This document shows positions 1 through 8,088 of a stretch of 48,701 bases of DNA, in pieces. The DNA comes from Rhodospirillales bacterium (GTDB taxonomy: Bacteria > Pseudomonadota > Alphaproteobacteria > Rhodospirillales > WMHbin7). Numbering within the stretch: the stretch's first letter is position 1; the number at the start of each line of letters is the position of its first letter. Both the position numbers and the translations under genes were made by a program. The notes beneath the pieces were generated by a model, which worked only from the letters and a program-made list of their open reading frames with translations, searched no databases and was not told the DNA's origin. The stretch lies in assembly GCA_016215555.1 (NCBI GenBank), contig JACRJC010000032.1:1-48701 (forward strand), in the 5' to 3' direction.

Positions 1-13
1 TGCGGCACGCAGG

Positions 14-87
14 CGTCTCGAAGGGTGGGGCATTTTGTCGATGCCCATCCTTCGAGACGGGCCTTCGGCCCTCCGGAAGGCATGAGG
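14..87. repeat. REP-like palindromic repeat pair
   Basis: The unit at 46-87 starts CATCCTTCGAGACG, has a GGGCC-TTC-GGCCC hairpin core and ends near ATGAGG. A partial inverted copy (CGTCTCGAAGG) sits at 14-24, so the two face each other. The same unit, better preserved, is at 32524-32560. This resembles an extragenic palindrome common in alphaproteobacterial genomes (from memory). It lies downstream of the COQ10-like gene and could act as an mRNA end or stabiliser. Confidence 0.6.
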
Positions 88-147
88 TAAGAACTATGTC
101 GGCAATCAAACCCAATTCCACAGCAAACGTCGAAGAGCCAACTTATT

Positions 148-588
148 CTACCCGTCCCTCTTCCCATACAACTGCCGGGCCCGGCGCTCGAAGCTAAGCA
201 CCATGCGGCCCACGGCTTCATTGAAGACGGCGCCCATCAGCCCTTGCAGCAGGCGCGACTTGAATTCGAAATCGATAAAGAAATCGATGCGCACGCCCTT
301 CTCCACCGGCTCGAAAATCCAGTGATTGTTCAGATGCTTGAAGGGGCCTTCGGTATAGATGATGTCCAGGCGGCGGGGCCGGTTCATAGTCACTTGCGAA
401 CGATAGCGCTCGCGGACCATTTTGAACCCCGCCCAGACGTCGGCGACCAGGGTCTTGCCGTCGTTCGAGATCACCTTGGCCTCGGCGACCCAGGGCAGAA
501 ATTCCGGATAGCGTTCGACATCCAGCACCAGATCGTACATCTGCTCGCACGTATAGGGCAGCGTGCGTTTCTCGGCATGGGTCGGCAT
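148..588 (-). CDS. COQ10/RatA-like START-domain protein
   Basis: A 146-residue single-domain protein of the polyketide cyclase/START superfamily, in the subgroup that includes mitochondrial COQ10 and bacterial RatA. The family signature is the N-terminal stretch with DLVLDVERYPEFLPW, followed by the alternating strands of the helix-grip fold and a long C-terminal helix (NEAVGRMVLSFERRARQLYG). COQ10 proteins bind ubiquinone and help its delivery or synthesis. RatA in E. coli was reported to block ribosome subunit association, but in alphaproteobacteria the COQ10 role is usually preferred (inference). Its ATG overlaps the lipA stop as TGATG, so the two genes are translationally coupled. The pairing of lipA with this gene is common in alphaproteobacteria. 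Confidence 0.88.
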   Translation of the reverse strand: MPTHAEKRTLPYTCEQMYDLVLDVERYPEFLPWVAEAKVISNDGKTLVADVWAGFKMVRERYRSQVTMNRPRRLDIIYTEGPFKHLNNHWIFEPVEKGVRIDFFIDFEFKSRLLQGLMGAVFNEAVGRMVLSFERRARQLYGKRDG

Positions 589-1475
589 CAGCTTTTTTCC
601 CGCCCGGCCCTGGCCAATTTCAATTCCTCGAAATCCCGATCCGCATGGTGCGAGGAACGGGTCAGCGGCGTCGAGGCCACCATCAGGAATCCCTTGGCGC
701 GGGCCGCCCTGGCATAATCCTCGAACTCGGCGGGCTCGACGAAACGCAGCACCGGCGTGTGCCTGGGCGTCGGCTGCAGATATTGGCCGATGGTGATGAA
801 ATCGACCTTGGCGGCCCGAAGATCGTCCATCACCTGAAGCACTTCGCCCTTTTCCTCGCCAAGCCCGACCATGATTCCCGATTTGGTGAACAGGCCGGGC
901 CTTAGCTTCTTGGCGTCATCGAGCAAGCGCAGGGAATTGAAATAGCGCGCCCCCGGGCGGATGGATTGATACAGGCGGGGCACGGTTTCCAGATTGTGGT
1001 TGAAGACGTCGGGACCGGCAGCCACCACCGCTTCCAAGGCGCCCGGCTTGTTCAGGAAATCGGGCGTCAGAACCTCGATCGTGGTGCCGGGCGAAGCCTG
1101 GCGCACGGCGCCGATGGCGGCTGCGAATTGCGAAGCCCCGCCATCTGGCAGATCGTCGCGATCGACCGAGGTAATCACCATATGTTTCAAGCCCATGGCG
1201 ACAGCCATATGGGCCAGATGGGCCGGCTCCTCGGCATCGACCGGATTGGGCCTGCCGGTCTTGACGTTGCAGAAGGCGCAGGCCCTTGTGCAGGTGTCGC
1301 CCAGGATCATCACCGTGGCATGTTTGCGGCTCCAGCATTCGCCCAGATTGGGGCAAGCCGCCTCCTCGCACACCGTGTGCAGATGCAGCCCGCGCATCAG
1401 TTTGCGGGTTTCGGCCACTTCGGCGGAAGTGGGTGCCTTGACGCGGATCCAGTCGGGCTTGCGCAAAGAGGGCAC
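588..1475 (-). CDS. lipA: lipoyl synthase LipA
   Basis: Radical-SAM enzyme that inserts two sulfurs into octanoyl groups on lipoyl domains, here presumably those of the PDH complex encoded just upstream. Both iron-sulfur sites are intact: the auxiliary cluster motif [12 protein letters not shown] (CX4CX5C) and the radical-SAM motif CTRACAFC (CX3CX2C). The C-terminal LTRSSHHAD supplies the conserved RSS serine ligand. The start is uncertain. The family's usual 15-25 residues before [11 protein letters not shown] are missing. The nearest start is a GTG at 1475, giving 295 residues, 4 nt after the stop of the pentapeptide gene. An ATG at 1517 would add 14 non-homologous residues and overlap that gene by 38 nt. 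The N-terminus looks trimmed by the insertion of the two genes upstream. Confidence 0.92.
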   Translation of the reverse strand: MPSLRKPDWIRVKAPTSAEVAETRKLMRGLHLHTVCEEAACPNLGECWSRKHATVMILGDTCTRACAFCNVKTGRPNPVDAEEPAHLAHMAVAMGLKHMVITSVDRDDLPDGGASQFAAAIGAVRQASPGTTIEVLTPDFLNKPGALEAVVAAGPDVFNHNLETVPRLYQSIRPGARYFNSLRLLDDAKKLRPGLFTKSGIMVGLGEEKGEVLQVMDDLRAAKVDFITIGQYLQPTPRHTPVLRFVEPAEFEDYARAARAKGFLMVASTPLTRSSHHADRDFEELKLARAGREKS

Positions 1476-1479
1476 AGAA

Positions 1480-2022
1480 CTATTCCAACAAACCCTCGGG
1501 AAGCAGAGTCGTCTCATCCGTTCGCGCGGAATTCACTTGAGTCTTGGTAAGGCCAATGGCCTTACGCAGATCAGCCCCCTTCAACGAGGCATTGTTCATG
1601 ATGGCCTTCGATAAAACCGTCCCGGAAAAAACAACCCCATCAAATTCCGCATTATTGAATACGGCTCCCGTCAAATCGGCCCCATCGAGAATGGCGCCAA
1701 TCAATTCAGCATTGTTGAAAACGGCACTCACCAAACGGGCGTTAGACAAATCCGCCTCTCTCAAGTCGGCGTTATTGAATACTGCATGGTTCAGCTTTGC
1801 CCCCCTAAGCGAAGCACCCTGAAGCTCGGCATTGTTCAGGACGGCAGATTCCAGGTTGGCGTTGTCCAGAACGGCACCGCGAAAATCGGCATTGTTCAGA
1901 GCCGTTCCTTCAAAGTTAGAGCGGCTGAAATTGGTTCCCGCCAATTTCGCGTTGTTCAGATTCACCCTCCGCCATTCCGTTCCAGGAATTTTGGCGCCTG
2001 CCAGGTTAAGAACCACGCTCAT
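1480..2022 (-). CDS. pentapeptide-repeat protein
   Basis: About 180 residues, nearly all tandem pentapeptide repeats of the A(D/N)LXX type. Many units end in the unusual NNA motif (LNNAD, FNNAE, MNNAS), with about ten such turns. This predicts a right-handed quadrilateral beta-helix. The start at 2022 (MSVVLN) is preferred because GGAGAAGG lies just upstream; an in-frame ATG at 2034 is possible. The gene overlaps the end of the membrane-anchor gene (stop at 2006) by 17 nt, so the two are coupled. No signal peptide or membrane helix is seen. The function is unknown. Gyrase protection (Qnr/MfpA) is one role of the fold, but nothing here points to it specifically. Confidence 0.85.
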   Translation of the reverse strand: MSVVLNLAGAKIPGTEWRRVNLNNAKLAGTNFSRSNFEGTALNNADFRGAVLDNANLESAVLNNAELQGASLRGAKLNHAVFNNADLREADLSNARLVSAVFNNAELIGAILDGADLTGAVFNNAEFDGVVFSGTVLSKAIMNNASLKGADLRKAIGLTKTQVNSARTDETTLLPEGLLE

Positions 2023-2473
2023 TGCCTTCTCCATTTTCCGGCGCCTTCCCCAGTATCTGACCCAAGGTTTCCGAGATCACCTGAATATCCAAGGGGCCAT
2101 TCTGTCCTCCATCCGAGGAATCAGCCGTCTTCTCACGCAGATAAGCCGAAAGCGTCTCGATAATTGGTGTCGTATACGCTTTGAAGTGCTCATCCAGACA
2201 AATCCGCTCAAGAGTATATATGGCTCCAAGGCGAACTTCCAACTTATCGTCACTCAGTTGGCCGCAGGCCCGGTTGAAAATTTCGGCGATATGGTTCTGG
2301 CGGGACAGTTCCGCCTCGGTAAGAGCCGCTTTCGCCTGAAGATTGGCCGCCCGCGACCTCCAATAAGCAATCCCAAGGCCGACCAATCCGACCGCGACCA
2401 GTCCGATATTACGAACAAATTCGCTTATTCCGATTAAATCGCATGTAGCGAGTGCATGACTTTGAATATCCAT
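2006..2473 (-). CDS. membrane-anchored partner of pentapeptide-repeat protein
   Basis: 155 residues. One hydrophobic helix lies at about residues 18-37 (VRNIGLVAVGLVGLGIAYW). A charged helical stretch follows, and then LEVRLGAIYTLERI at about residues 79-92. That last motif is well known from proteins in which an N-terminal membrane helix, this RLGxIYxLERI segment and a C-terminal pentapeptide-repeat domain are fused in one chain (family knowledge). Here the same parts are split into two overlapping genes, which suggests they form one complex at the inner membrane. It starts only 3 nt after the lpd stop, so it is transcribed inside the PDH-lipA operon although it is not a normal member. Confidence 0.72.
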   Translation of the reverse strand: MDIQSHALATCDLIGISEFVRNIGLVAVGLVGLGIAYWRSRAANLQAKAALTEAELSRQNHIAEIFNRACGQLSDDKLEVRLGAIYTLERICLDEHFKAYTTPIIETLSAYLREKTADSSDGGQNGPLDIQVISETLGQILGKAPENGEGNERGS

Positions 2474-2476
2474 ATC

Positions 2477-3859
2477 CTAAAAATGAATGGCCCGGCCCCA
2501 GGCGTCAAGTACCGCTTCATGCATCATTTCGGAAACCGTGGGATGCGGGAAGACGGTTTGCATCAACTCGGACTCGGTGGTTTCCAGGGTACGGGCGATG
2601 CAATAGCCCTGGATCATCTCGGTCACTTCCGGCCCGATCATATGAGCGCCCAGCAATTCGCCGCTCTTGGCGTCGAAGATGGTTTTGACCAGCCCTTCGG
2701 TCTCGCCCAGGGCGATGGCCTTGCCATTGCCCATGGCCGGGAAACGGCCCACTTTCACCTCGTGCCCGGCTTCAATGGCCATTTTCTCGGTCAGGCCGAC
2801 GCTGGCGACCTGGGGATGGGCATAGGTGCAGCCGGGGATCGACCTCGGATGCAAAGGATGCGGGTTCAGACCCTTGATGGCCTCGACGCAGATCACCCCC
2901 TCATGGCTGGCCTTGTGGGCCAGCCAGGGCGGCGCCGTCACATCGCCAATGGCATAGATGCCGGGAACATTCGTGCGCATCATGGCGTCGGTGGCGATGC
3001 GCCCCTTCTCAAGCTTCACCCCGCATTCTTCCAGGCCGATATTCTCGATATTGGGAGAAACACCGACCGCCACCAGCACGCGCTGGGCCTTGATCTCGCC
3101 CTCGCCCAGCGTCACCGTCACCTCGTCTTTGCCCTTTTTCAGCCCCGTGACCGAGGCCGAGGTCAGAATCTTCATACCCTGACCCTCGAACTGCTTGCGG
3201 GCCAGGGCGGAAATCTCTTCATCTTCCACCGGCAGCACGCGGTCCATCATCTCGACGACCGTGACCTGGCAGCCCAGCGCCTGATAGAAGCTGGCGAATT
3301 CGATGCCGATGGCGCCCGACCCCACCACGACCAAGGATTTCGGAAAGCTTTTCGGAATCATCGCTTCCTTATAGGTCCAAACCAGATCGCCGTCGGGTTC
3401 CAGGCCGGGAACCACGCGCGCCCGAGCGCCGGTGGCAATGATAATATGCGGGGCGGTCAAGGTCGGGCCGTTCTCGACCGCCACTTTGCCCTTTCCCGCC
3501 AATTTTGCGTGGCCCTCGACCACCGTCACCTTGTTCTTCTTCAGCAAATGTTTGACGCCAGCCTGCAATTGCGCCGCCACTGTCCGGGAACGCGCCACGA
3601 TCTTTTCCAGCACGAAACCCGGATTGGGCGAGGCCAGGCCGAAGGAATCGGCATGCTGCATCAGGCGATACACTTCGGCGCTGCGCAGCAAGGCCTTGGT
3701 GGGGATGCAGCCCCAATTCAAACAGATGCCGCCCAGATGCGCCTTCTCGACCACGCAGACCTTCATGCCTAGTTGCGCTGCGCGAATGGCCGCCACATAG
3801 CCGCCAGGACCGGCTCCGATGACGATGAGATCGAAGTTTGTATCGGAAGGGTTTGTCAA
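2477..3859 (-). CDS. lpdA: dihydrolipoyl dehydrogenase (E3)
   Basis: 460-residue flavoprotein disulfide reductase that reoxidises dihydrolipoyl groups with NAD+. The FAD dinucleotide motif GAGPGGYVAA is near residue 16. The redox-active disulfide motif GGICLNWGCIPTKALL is at about 43-58, and the NAD-binding motif GSGAIGIEFASFY is mid-protein. The C-terminal HPHPTVSEMMHEA-type segment carries the catalytic His-Glu pair (seen as FPHPTVSE). The start is a TTG at 3859 with a strong GGAGG 8 nt upstream; no ATG fits better. It is the fourth gene of the PDH cluster, 94 nt after pdhC, and the gap holds nested inverted repeats. Confidence 0.95.
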   Translation of the reverse strand: MTNPSDTNFDLIVIGAGPGGYVAAIRAAQLGMKVCVVEKAHLGGICLNWGCIPTKALLRSAEVYRLMQHADSFGLASPNPGFVLEKIVARSRTVAAQLQAGVKHLLKKNKVTVVEGHAKLAGKGKVAVENGPTLTAPHIIIATGARARVVPGLEPDGDLVWTYKEAMIPKSFPKSLVVVGSGAIGIEFASFYQALGCQVTVVEMMDRVLPVEDEEISALARKQFEGQGMKILTSASVTGLKKGKDEVTVTLGEGEIKAQRVLVAVGVSPNIENIGLEECGVKLEKGRIATDAMMRTNVPGIYAIGDVTAPPWLAHKASHEGVICVEAIKGLNPHPLHPRSIPGCTYAHPQVASVGLTEKMAIEAGHEVKVGRFPAMGNGKAIALGETEGLVKTIFDAKSGELLGAHMIGPEVTEMIQGYCIARTLETTESELMQTVFPHPTVSEMMHEAVLDAWGRAIHF

Positions 3860-3877
3860 GTTTCCAGCCTCCTCTCA

Positions 3878-3945
3878 ACCACCAAGGCACCAAGGACGAA
3901 TCATCATCCTTGGTGCGCTTCTTGGTAACTTCGTGTCTTGGTGGT
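3878..3945. repeat. nested inverted repeat between pdhC and lpd
   Basis: Outer arms ACCACCAAG (3878-3886) and CTTGGTGGT (3937-3945) enclose inner arms ACCAAGGA (3889-3896) and TCCTTGGT (3907-3914). Further CTTGGT copies lie between them. It fills most of the 94-nt gap. It resembles a dispersed intergenic ACCAAG repeat family and could fold in the mRNA to stabilise or attenuate transcripts between E2 and E3. Confidence 0.6.
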
Positions 3946-3953
3946 CCATCTTT

Positions 3954-4802
3954 CTACAGCAACAGTCCCAGCGGGTCTTCGATCAGGGCCCTGAAGGCTT
4001 TCAGGAATTCGGCGCCGACGACGCCATCCACGGCGCGGTGATCGACCGACAGCGTGACCGTGCAAAGTGTTGCGATGCCTATCTGGTCGCCCTTGACCAC
4101 GGGCCGTTTCTCGCCTGCCCCCACGGCCAGGATGCAGGCCTGCGGCGGATTGATGATGGCCGAGAAGCTTTTGATGCCGTACATGCCTAAGTTCGAGATG
4201 GTAAAGCCGCCGCCCTGGTAATCTTCGGGCATCAGTTTCCCGGCCCGCGCCTTTTCGGCCAGGGCCTTCACCTCGTTGGAAATCTGGGCCACGGTTTTGG
4301 CATCGGCCCGCCGGATGACCGGCGTCACCAAACCGCCGGGGGCCGCCACCGCCACCGATATATCGACATCCGAATAGCGGATCGTGGCCTCGTCGGTCCA
4401 ACTGGCGTTGGCGGCGGGAATTTGCCGAAGCGCCTTGGCCGAGGCCTTGATGATGAAATCATTGACCGACAGTTTGAAACCCTCGGCCCGCTGGTTGAGC
4501 TTGGTCCGCAATTCCAGCAACTCATCAATGTCGAGATCGACCGACAGATAGAAATGCGGAATCGTCTGTTTGGATTCCGTCAGGCGCTTAGCGATGGTCT
4601 TGCGCAGGGTGGTGTTGGGAATGACCTCGGTCTGGCCCAAAATCGCTGCGACCGGCAAGGGCTTCGCCTTGGCCGTTTCCACATCGGCCTTGACGATGCG
4701 CCCATGCGGGCCGGACCCCGCCAGCGAGGCCAGATCAAGCCCTTTCTCGGCGGCCAGGCGGCGCGCCAAGGGACTGGCGAAAATGCGCAAAACGCTGGTC
4801 AT
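3954..4802 (-). CDS. pdhC: PDH E2 acetyltransferase lacking the lipoyl domain
   Basis: 282 residues. The protein begins directly with the peripheral subunit-binding domain (about residues 6-42, [17 protein letters not shown] then [12 protein letters not shown]). The catalytic acetyltransferase domain follows at about 60-282 and ends with the active-site HRAVDG motif (HXXXDG). The N-terminal lipoyl domain and hinge found in typical E2 chains (over 400 residues) are absent. The ATG at 4802 overlaps the pdhB stop as ATGA, and the upstream sequence in this frame is antisense-like rather than lipoyl-domain sequence, so this is not a mis-called start. The only lipoyl domain seen in the operon is on E1-beta (PdhB), which would have to deliver acetyl groups to this core (inference). 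Confidence 0.93.
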   Translation of the reverse strand: MTSVLRIFASPLARRLAAEKGLDLASLAGSGPHGRIVKADVETAKAKPLPVAAILGQTEVIPNTTLRKTIAKRLTESKQTIPHFYLSVDLDIDELLELRTKLNQRAEGFKLSVNDFIIKASAKALRQIPAANASWTDEATIRYSDVDISVAVAAPGGLVTPVIRRADAKTVAQISNEVKALAEKARAGKLMPEDYQGGGFTISNLGMYGIKSFSAIINPPQACILAVGAGEKRPVVKGDQIGIATLCTVTLSVDHRAVDGVVGAEFLKAFRALIEDPLGLLL

Positions 4803-6178
4803 GTCCGCCCCCGATAGCAGACCGCCCTGGCAGCGGCGGCGATCTTCGCCACATCGGGCAAGGCCAGCTTTTCCAGATTGGCGGCATAGGGCATGGGCAC
4901 ATCCTCGCCGGCCACCCGGGTGATCGGCGCATCCAGCCAATCGAAGGCTTGGTCCATCACCTGAGCCGCGATCTCGGCACCGATGCCGGCATAGGGCCAA
5001 CCCTCTTCCACCGTGACCAGCCGGTTGGTTTTCTTGACACTTTCGATAATGGTGGCGGTGTCCAGGGGGCGCAGGCTGCGCAGATTGATGACCTCGGCCT
5101 CGATGCCTTCCTTGGCCAGCGCCTCGGCGGCTTCGAGGGCAAGGCCGACCATGCGCGAAAAGGCGGTGATGGTGACGCTGGCTCCCGCCCGCTCGATCTT
5201 GGCCAGGCCGATGGGGACCGTGAAATCAAGATCGTCCGGCACTTCGAAATTCTGGCCGTACATCATCTCGTTTTCGAGAACGATGACCGGGTTGGGATCG
5301 CGGATGGCCGCCTTCAGCAGACCTTTGGCGTCCTCGCCCGACCAGGGAGCGACCACCTTCAGACCCGGACAATGGGCATACCACGAGGCGTAGCATTGCG
5401 AATGCTGGGCCGCCACCCGCGACGCAGCGCCATTGGGGCCGCGAAAGACGATTGAGGATCTTTGCTGGCCGCCCGACATATACAGCGTCTTGGCCGCCGA
5501 GTTCACGATCTGGTCGATGGCCTGCATCGAGAAATTGAAGGTCATGAATTCGACGATGGGCTTCAACCCGCTGAATGCCGCGCCCACGCCCAGGCCTGCG
5601 AATCCCATTTCGGTGATCGGCGTGTCGATGACGCGCTTGGGCCCGAACTCGTCCAGCAAACCCTGGCTGACCTTGTAAGCCCCCTGATACTGGCCGACTT
5701 CCTCGCCGATCAGAAACACATTGGCGTCAAGCCGCATTTCCTCGGCCATGGCGTCGCGCAAGGCTTCGCGCACGGTCTGGCGTTTGGTGGGGCCGGCATA
5801 GGCTTTGGGCGTTTCAATTTTAACCGCGGAGGGCGCAGGGGGCGCGGAGGGTGGCGCAGAGGGAGGCGCAGACTCCGCTTTCGACGCGGCGGGCGAAGGG
5901 GGCGTGGAAACCTTGTCCAGGGCGCTTTTATCCTCGCCCTCGGTCAAAATCAGGCCGATGGGCGTGTTGACTTTCACACCTTCGGAGCCGCCGGGAACCA
6001 GGATACGGCCCAGCACGCCATCGTCGGCGGCTTCCATTTCCATGGTCGCCTTGTCGGTTTCGATTTCGGCCAGCACGTCGCCGGATTTGACGGCATCGCC
6101 CTCGGCCTTCAGCCAGCGCGCCAGCTTGCCTTCGGTCATGGTGGGCGACAGCGCCGGCATCAGAATCTGAATGGGCAT
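4799..6178 (-). CDS. pdhB: PDH E1 beta subunit with N-terminal lipoyl domain
   Basis: 459 residues. Residues 1-80 are a lipoyl domain ([14 protein letters not shown]) with the lipoylated lysine in [11 protein letters not shown] proline/alanine/serine-rich flexible linker covers about 88-128. The E1-beta transketolase-like domain starts at [16 protein letters not shown] and continues to the end. An E1-beta with a lipoyl domain is typical of alphaproteobacteria. What is unusual is that it is the sole visible lipoyl domain, because PdhC has none. It starts 3 nt after the pdhA stop and overlaps pdhC by 4 nt, so the three genes are coupled. Confidence 0.95.
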   Translation of the reverse strand: MPIQILMPALSPTMTEGKLARWLKAEGDAVKSGDVLAEIETDKATMEMEAADDGVLGRILVPGGSEGVKVNTPIGLILTEGEDKSALDKVSTPPSPAASKAESAPPSAPPSAPPAPSAVKIETPKAYAGPTKRQTVREALRDAMAEEMRLDANVFLIGEEVGQYQGAYKVSQGLLDEFGPKRVIDTPITEMGFAGLGVGAAFSGLKPIVEFMTFNFSMQAIDQIVNSAAKTLYMSGGQQRSSIVFRGPNGAASRVAAQHSQCYASWYAHCPGLKVVAPWSGEDAKGLLKAAIRDPNPVIVLENEMMYGQNFEVPDDLDFTVPIGLAKIERAGASVTITAFSRMVGLALEAAEALAKEGIEAEVINLRSLRPLDTATIIESVKKTNRLVTVEEGWPYAGIGAEIAAQVMDQAFDWLDAPITRVAGEDVPMPYAANLEKLALPDVAKIAAAARAVCYRGRT

Positions 6179-6181
6179 GGC

Positions 6182-7186
6182 TCAGGCCTCCACCAACACA
6201 TCGGTATAAAGCTCGCCTAAATCCGGTTCGGGACTGGATTGCGAGAATTCGGCGGCGTCGGTGCAAATCTCCTTAACCTGGCGGTCGATCTCTTTCAGTT
6301 GCTCCTCGCTCGCCAGCTTGCCTTCCAGCAGCTTCTTGGCCAGGGTGTCGATGGGATCATGCTCGGCCCTGACCTTGCTGACCTCCTCCTTGCTACGGTA
6401 CTTGGCGGGATCGCTCATCGAATGGCCGCGATAGCGATAGGTCTTCATTTCCAGCACCACCGGTCCCTTGCCCTCTCGGGCATGGGCCAGCCATTTGCGG
6501 GCCAGCTTTTCGACTTCCAGCACATCCATGCCATCGACGGCCACGCCCGGAATGCCATAGGCGTCGCCCCTTCGGTGCAGTTCGGTACTGGCCGAGGCCC
6601 GCTCGACCGAGGTGCCCATGCCGTATTTGTTGTTCTCGACGACATAGATCACCGGCAGCTTCCAAAGGGCCGCCATGTTGAAGCTCTCATAGACCTGGCC
6701 CTGATTGACGGCGCCGTCGCCCAGGAAGCACAGACAGACGCCGCCATCCTCGCGGTATTTGTGGCCGAAGGCCAGGCCGGTGCCCAGCGGCACCTGCGCC
6801 GCCACGATGCCATGGCCGCCGAAAAAGCCTTTCTCGCGGCTGAACATATGCATGCTGCCGCCCTTGCCCTTGGAATAGCCGGTGCTGCGCCCGGTCAGTT
6901 CGGCCATCACCCCCTTGGGGTCCATGCCGCAGGCCAGCATATGGCCGTGATCGCGGTAGCTGGTAATGAAGCTGTCGCCTTGCCTTGTGGCCGCGGTCAG
7001 GCCGACCACCACCGCCTCCTGGCCGATATAAAGATGGCAGAAACCGCCGATCAAACCCATACCGTACAACTGCCCCGCCTTCTCCTCGAAACGGCGGATG
7101 AGCAGCATGTCGCGATAGAGTTTCAGCAGATTGTCGGCGTCGGATTGACTGGGCGCTTTGCCGGATTTTTGCTTAGCCGTGGCCAT
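6182..7186 (-). CDS. pdhA: PDH E1 alpha subunit
   Basis: 334 residues. It is the thiamine-diphosphate-binding half of the pyruvate decarboxylase (E1). The ThDP/Mg motif GDGAVNQGQVYESFN is followed by the conserved VIYVVENN. The phosphorylation-loop-like segment YRYRGHSMSDP is also present. The ATG at 7186 is chosen because GGGGAGG lies about 4 nt upstream and MATAKQ begins the family-like tail; the frame is open further upstream (to 7249) without homology. It is the first gene of the minus-strand PDH cluster. The AT-rich region from 7190 to 7350 should hold its promoter, but no clear hexamer pair was found. Confidence 0.95.
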   Translation of the reverse strand: MATAKQKSGKAPSQSDADNLLKLYRDMLLIRRFEEKAGQLYGMGLIGGFCHLYIGQEAVVVGLTAATRQGDSFITSYRDHGHMLACGMDPKGVMAELTGRSTGYSKGKGGSMHMFSREKGFFGGHGIVAAQVPLGTGLAFGHKYREDGGVCLCFLGDGAVNQGQVYESFNMAALWKLPVIYVVENNKYGMGTSVERASASTELHRRGDAYGIPGVAVDGMDVLEVEKLARKWLAHAREGKGPVVLEMKTYRYRGHSMSDPAKYRSKEEVSKVRAEHDPIDTLAKKLLEGKLASEEQLKEIDRQVKEICTDAAEFSQSSPEPDLGELYTDVLVEA

Positions 7187-7351
7187 AATGCCTCCCCTGT
7201 GCGGACGGGCGATTGTCTCGCAAGTAGGGATTACAACAGGCAGCGACAAGAGGCAATTCGAAATTATTATTGCAAAACAATAGAATATACGAATTTAACT
7301 TGATTGTGGTTATTTCTGCGCCGCATCTTAGCAAAATTGCATGGAATATGG

Positions 7352-7374
7352 TTTCTATGCATAATGCATAGAAA
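7352..7374. promoter_or_regulatory. perfect palindromic operator of Phd/PemK-like module
   Basis: Two perfect 11-bp arms, TTTCTATGCAT and ATGCATAGAAA, flank a single central A. The site ends 16 bp before the antitoxin ATG at 7391. Phd/YefM-type antitoxins repress their own operons by binding such palindromes, so this is the likely autoregulatory operator. Confidence 0.75.
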
Positions 7375-7390
7375 GCAATGGAGACTCGCC

Positions 7391-7645
7391 ATGCGGCATG
7401 TCAGTTCCCAGGAACTTCAACGCAATATCGGACAGGTGCAGGACATGGCCCTGCAAGAGCCGGTGTCGATTACGCGCCATGGCCGCGAACGGCTGGTTCT
7501 GCTGTCGGCAGAGGAATATCAGCGCCTGAAAAACCGCGACAAGCAGGCCTTGGCTGTCGAAGAGATTCCTGACTGGCTGGCACGAGAAATCGGCGAGGCC
7601 GAGATGGATGCCAGGTTCGAGCATCTCGACGCCTTGATGGATTGA
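7391..7645 (+). CDS. Phd/YefM-family antitoxin
   Basis: 84 residues. The N-terminal half is the DNA-binding Phd/YefM fold: VSSQELQRNIGQVQDMALQ, then the conserved VSITRHGRERLVLLSAEEYQRL. The acidic C-terminal tail (PDWLAREIGEAEMDARFEHLD) is the probable toxin-wrapping region. The start at 7391 follows GGAG with good spacing and gives the family's N-terminus; the frame is open upstream but without homology. It is followed 7 nt later by a PemK-like gene. It is likely autorepressed through the palindrome at 7352-7374. Confidence 0.85.
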   Translation: MRHVSSQELQRNIGQVQDMALQEPVSITRHGRERLVLLSAEEYQRLKNRDKQALAVEEIPDWLAREIGEAEMDARFEHLDALMD

Positions 7646-7652
7646 GACCAGC

Positions 7653-8081
7653 ATGCCGCTTCCCGATCTGGCGACGGGTTTGGTCATCCGTTACGAATAT
7701 CTCTGGCATTCCCAAGCACTGGCAGGGGCTGACACGGCGCAAAAGGAACGGCCCGCCTGCGTTGTGCTGGTCTTCGATCATCCCGAGCGCGGCAAATCGG
7801 TTCTGCTGCTGCCGATCACGCATTCGCCGCCAAAGGCCGGTCAGGGCGCGGTCGAGATTCCGCTAAGGGTCAAACAGCATCTTGGCCTGGACGAAGAACG
7901 GTCCTGGGTGCTGGTCTCAGAATGCAATATCGATATCTGGCCGACGCCCGACATCCGCCCCCTGCCCGGCCAAACCGAGTGCTTCGCCTACGGACATCTG
8001 CCGCCAAAATTGTTCCGTCAGATCAGAGACGCCTTCATATCTGCTTATAAAGAACGCCGTTTAAAGACGGTCAAGAGATGA
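7653..8081 (+). CDS. PemK/MazF-like putative toxin
   Basis: 142 residues. The ERPACVVLVF and KSVLLLPITHSPP segments match the pattern of PemK/MazF-type endoribonucleases (K/R-RP..V strand, then a P-I-T strand). The rest is not strongly conserved. A role as mRNA interferase is inferred from this weak similarity and from the position directly behind a Phd-type antitoxin, with a 7-nt gap. Phd with a PemK-like partner is an uncommon mix. It ends 7 nt from the convergent DUF2461 gene. Confidence 0.65.
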   Translation: MPLPDLATGLVIRYEYLWHSQALAGADTAQKERPACVVLVFDHPERGKSVLLLPITHSPPKAGQGAVEIPLRVKQHLGLDEERSWVLVSECNIDIWPTPDIRPLPGQTECFAYGHLPPKLFRQIRDAFISAYKERRLKTVKR

Positions 8082-8088
8082 CCTTCCT

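Noticed and set aside
1480..2022. Quinolone-resistance (Qnr) assignment for the pentapeptide protein
   Set aside because: Only the generic fold supports it; the context with a membrane anchor and the PDH operon does not.
7190..7350. Specific pdhA promoter hexamers
   Set aside because: Several AT-rich candidates exist, but none has both boxes at 16-18 bp spacing on the minus strand.
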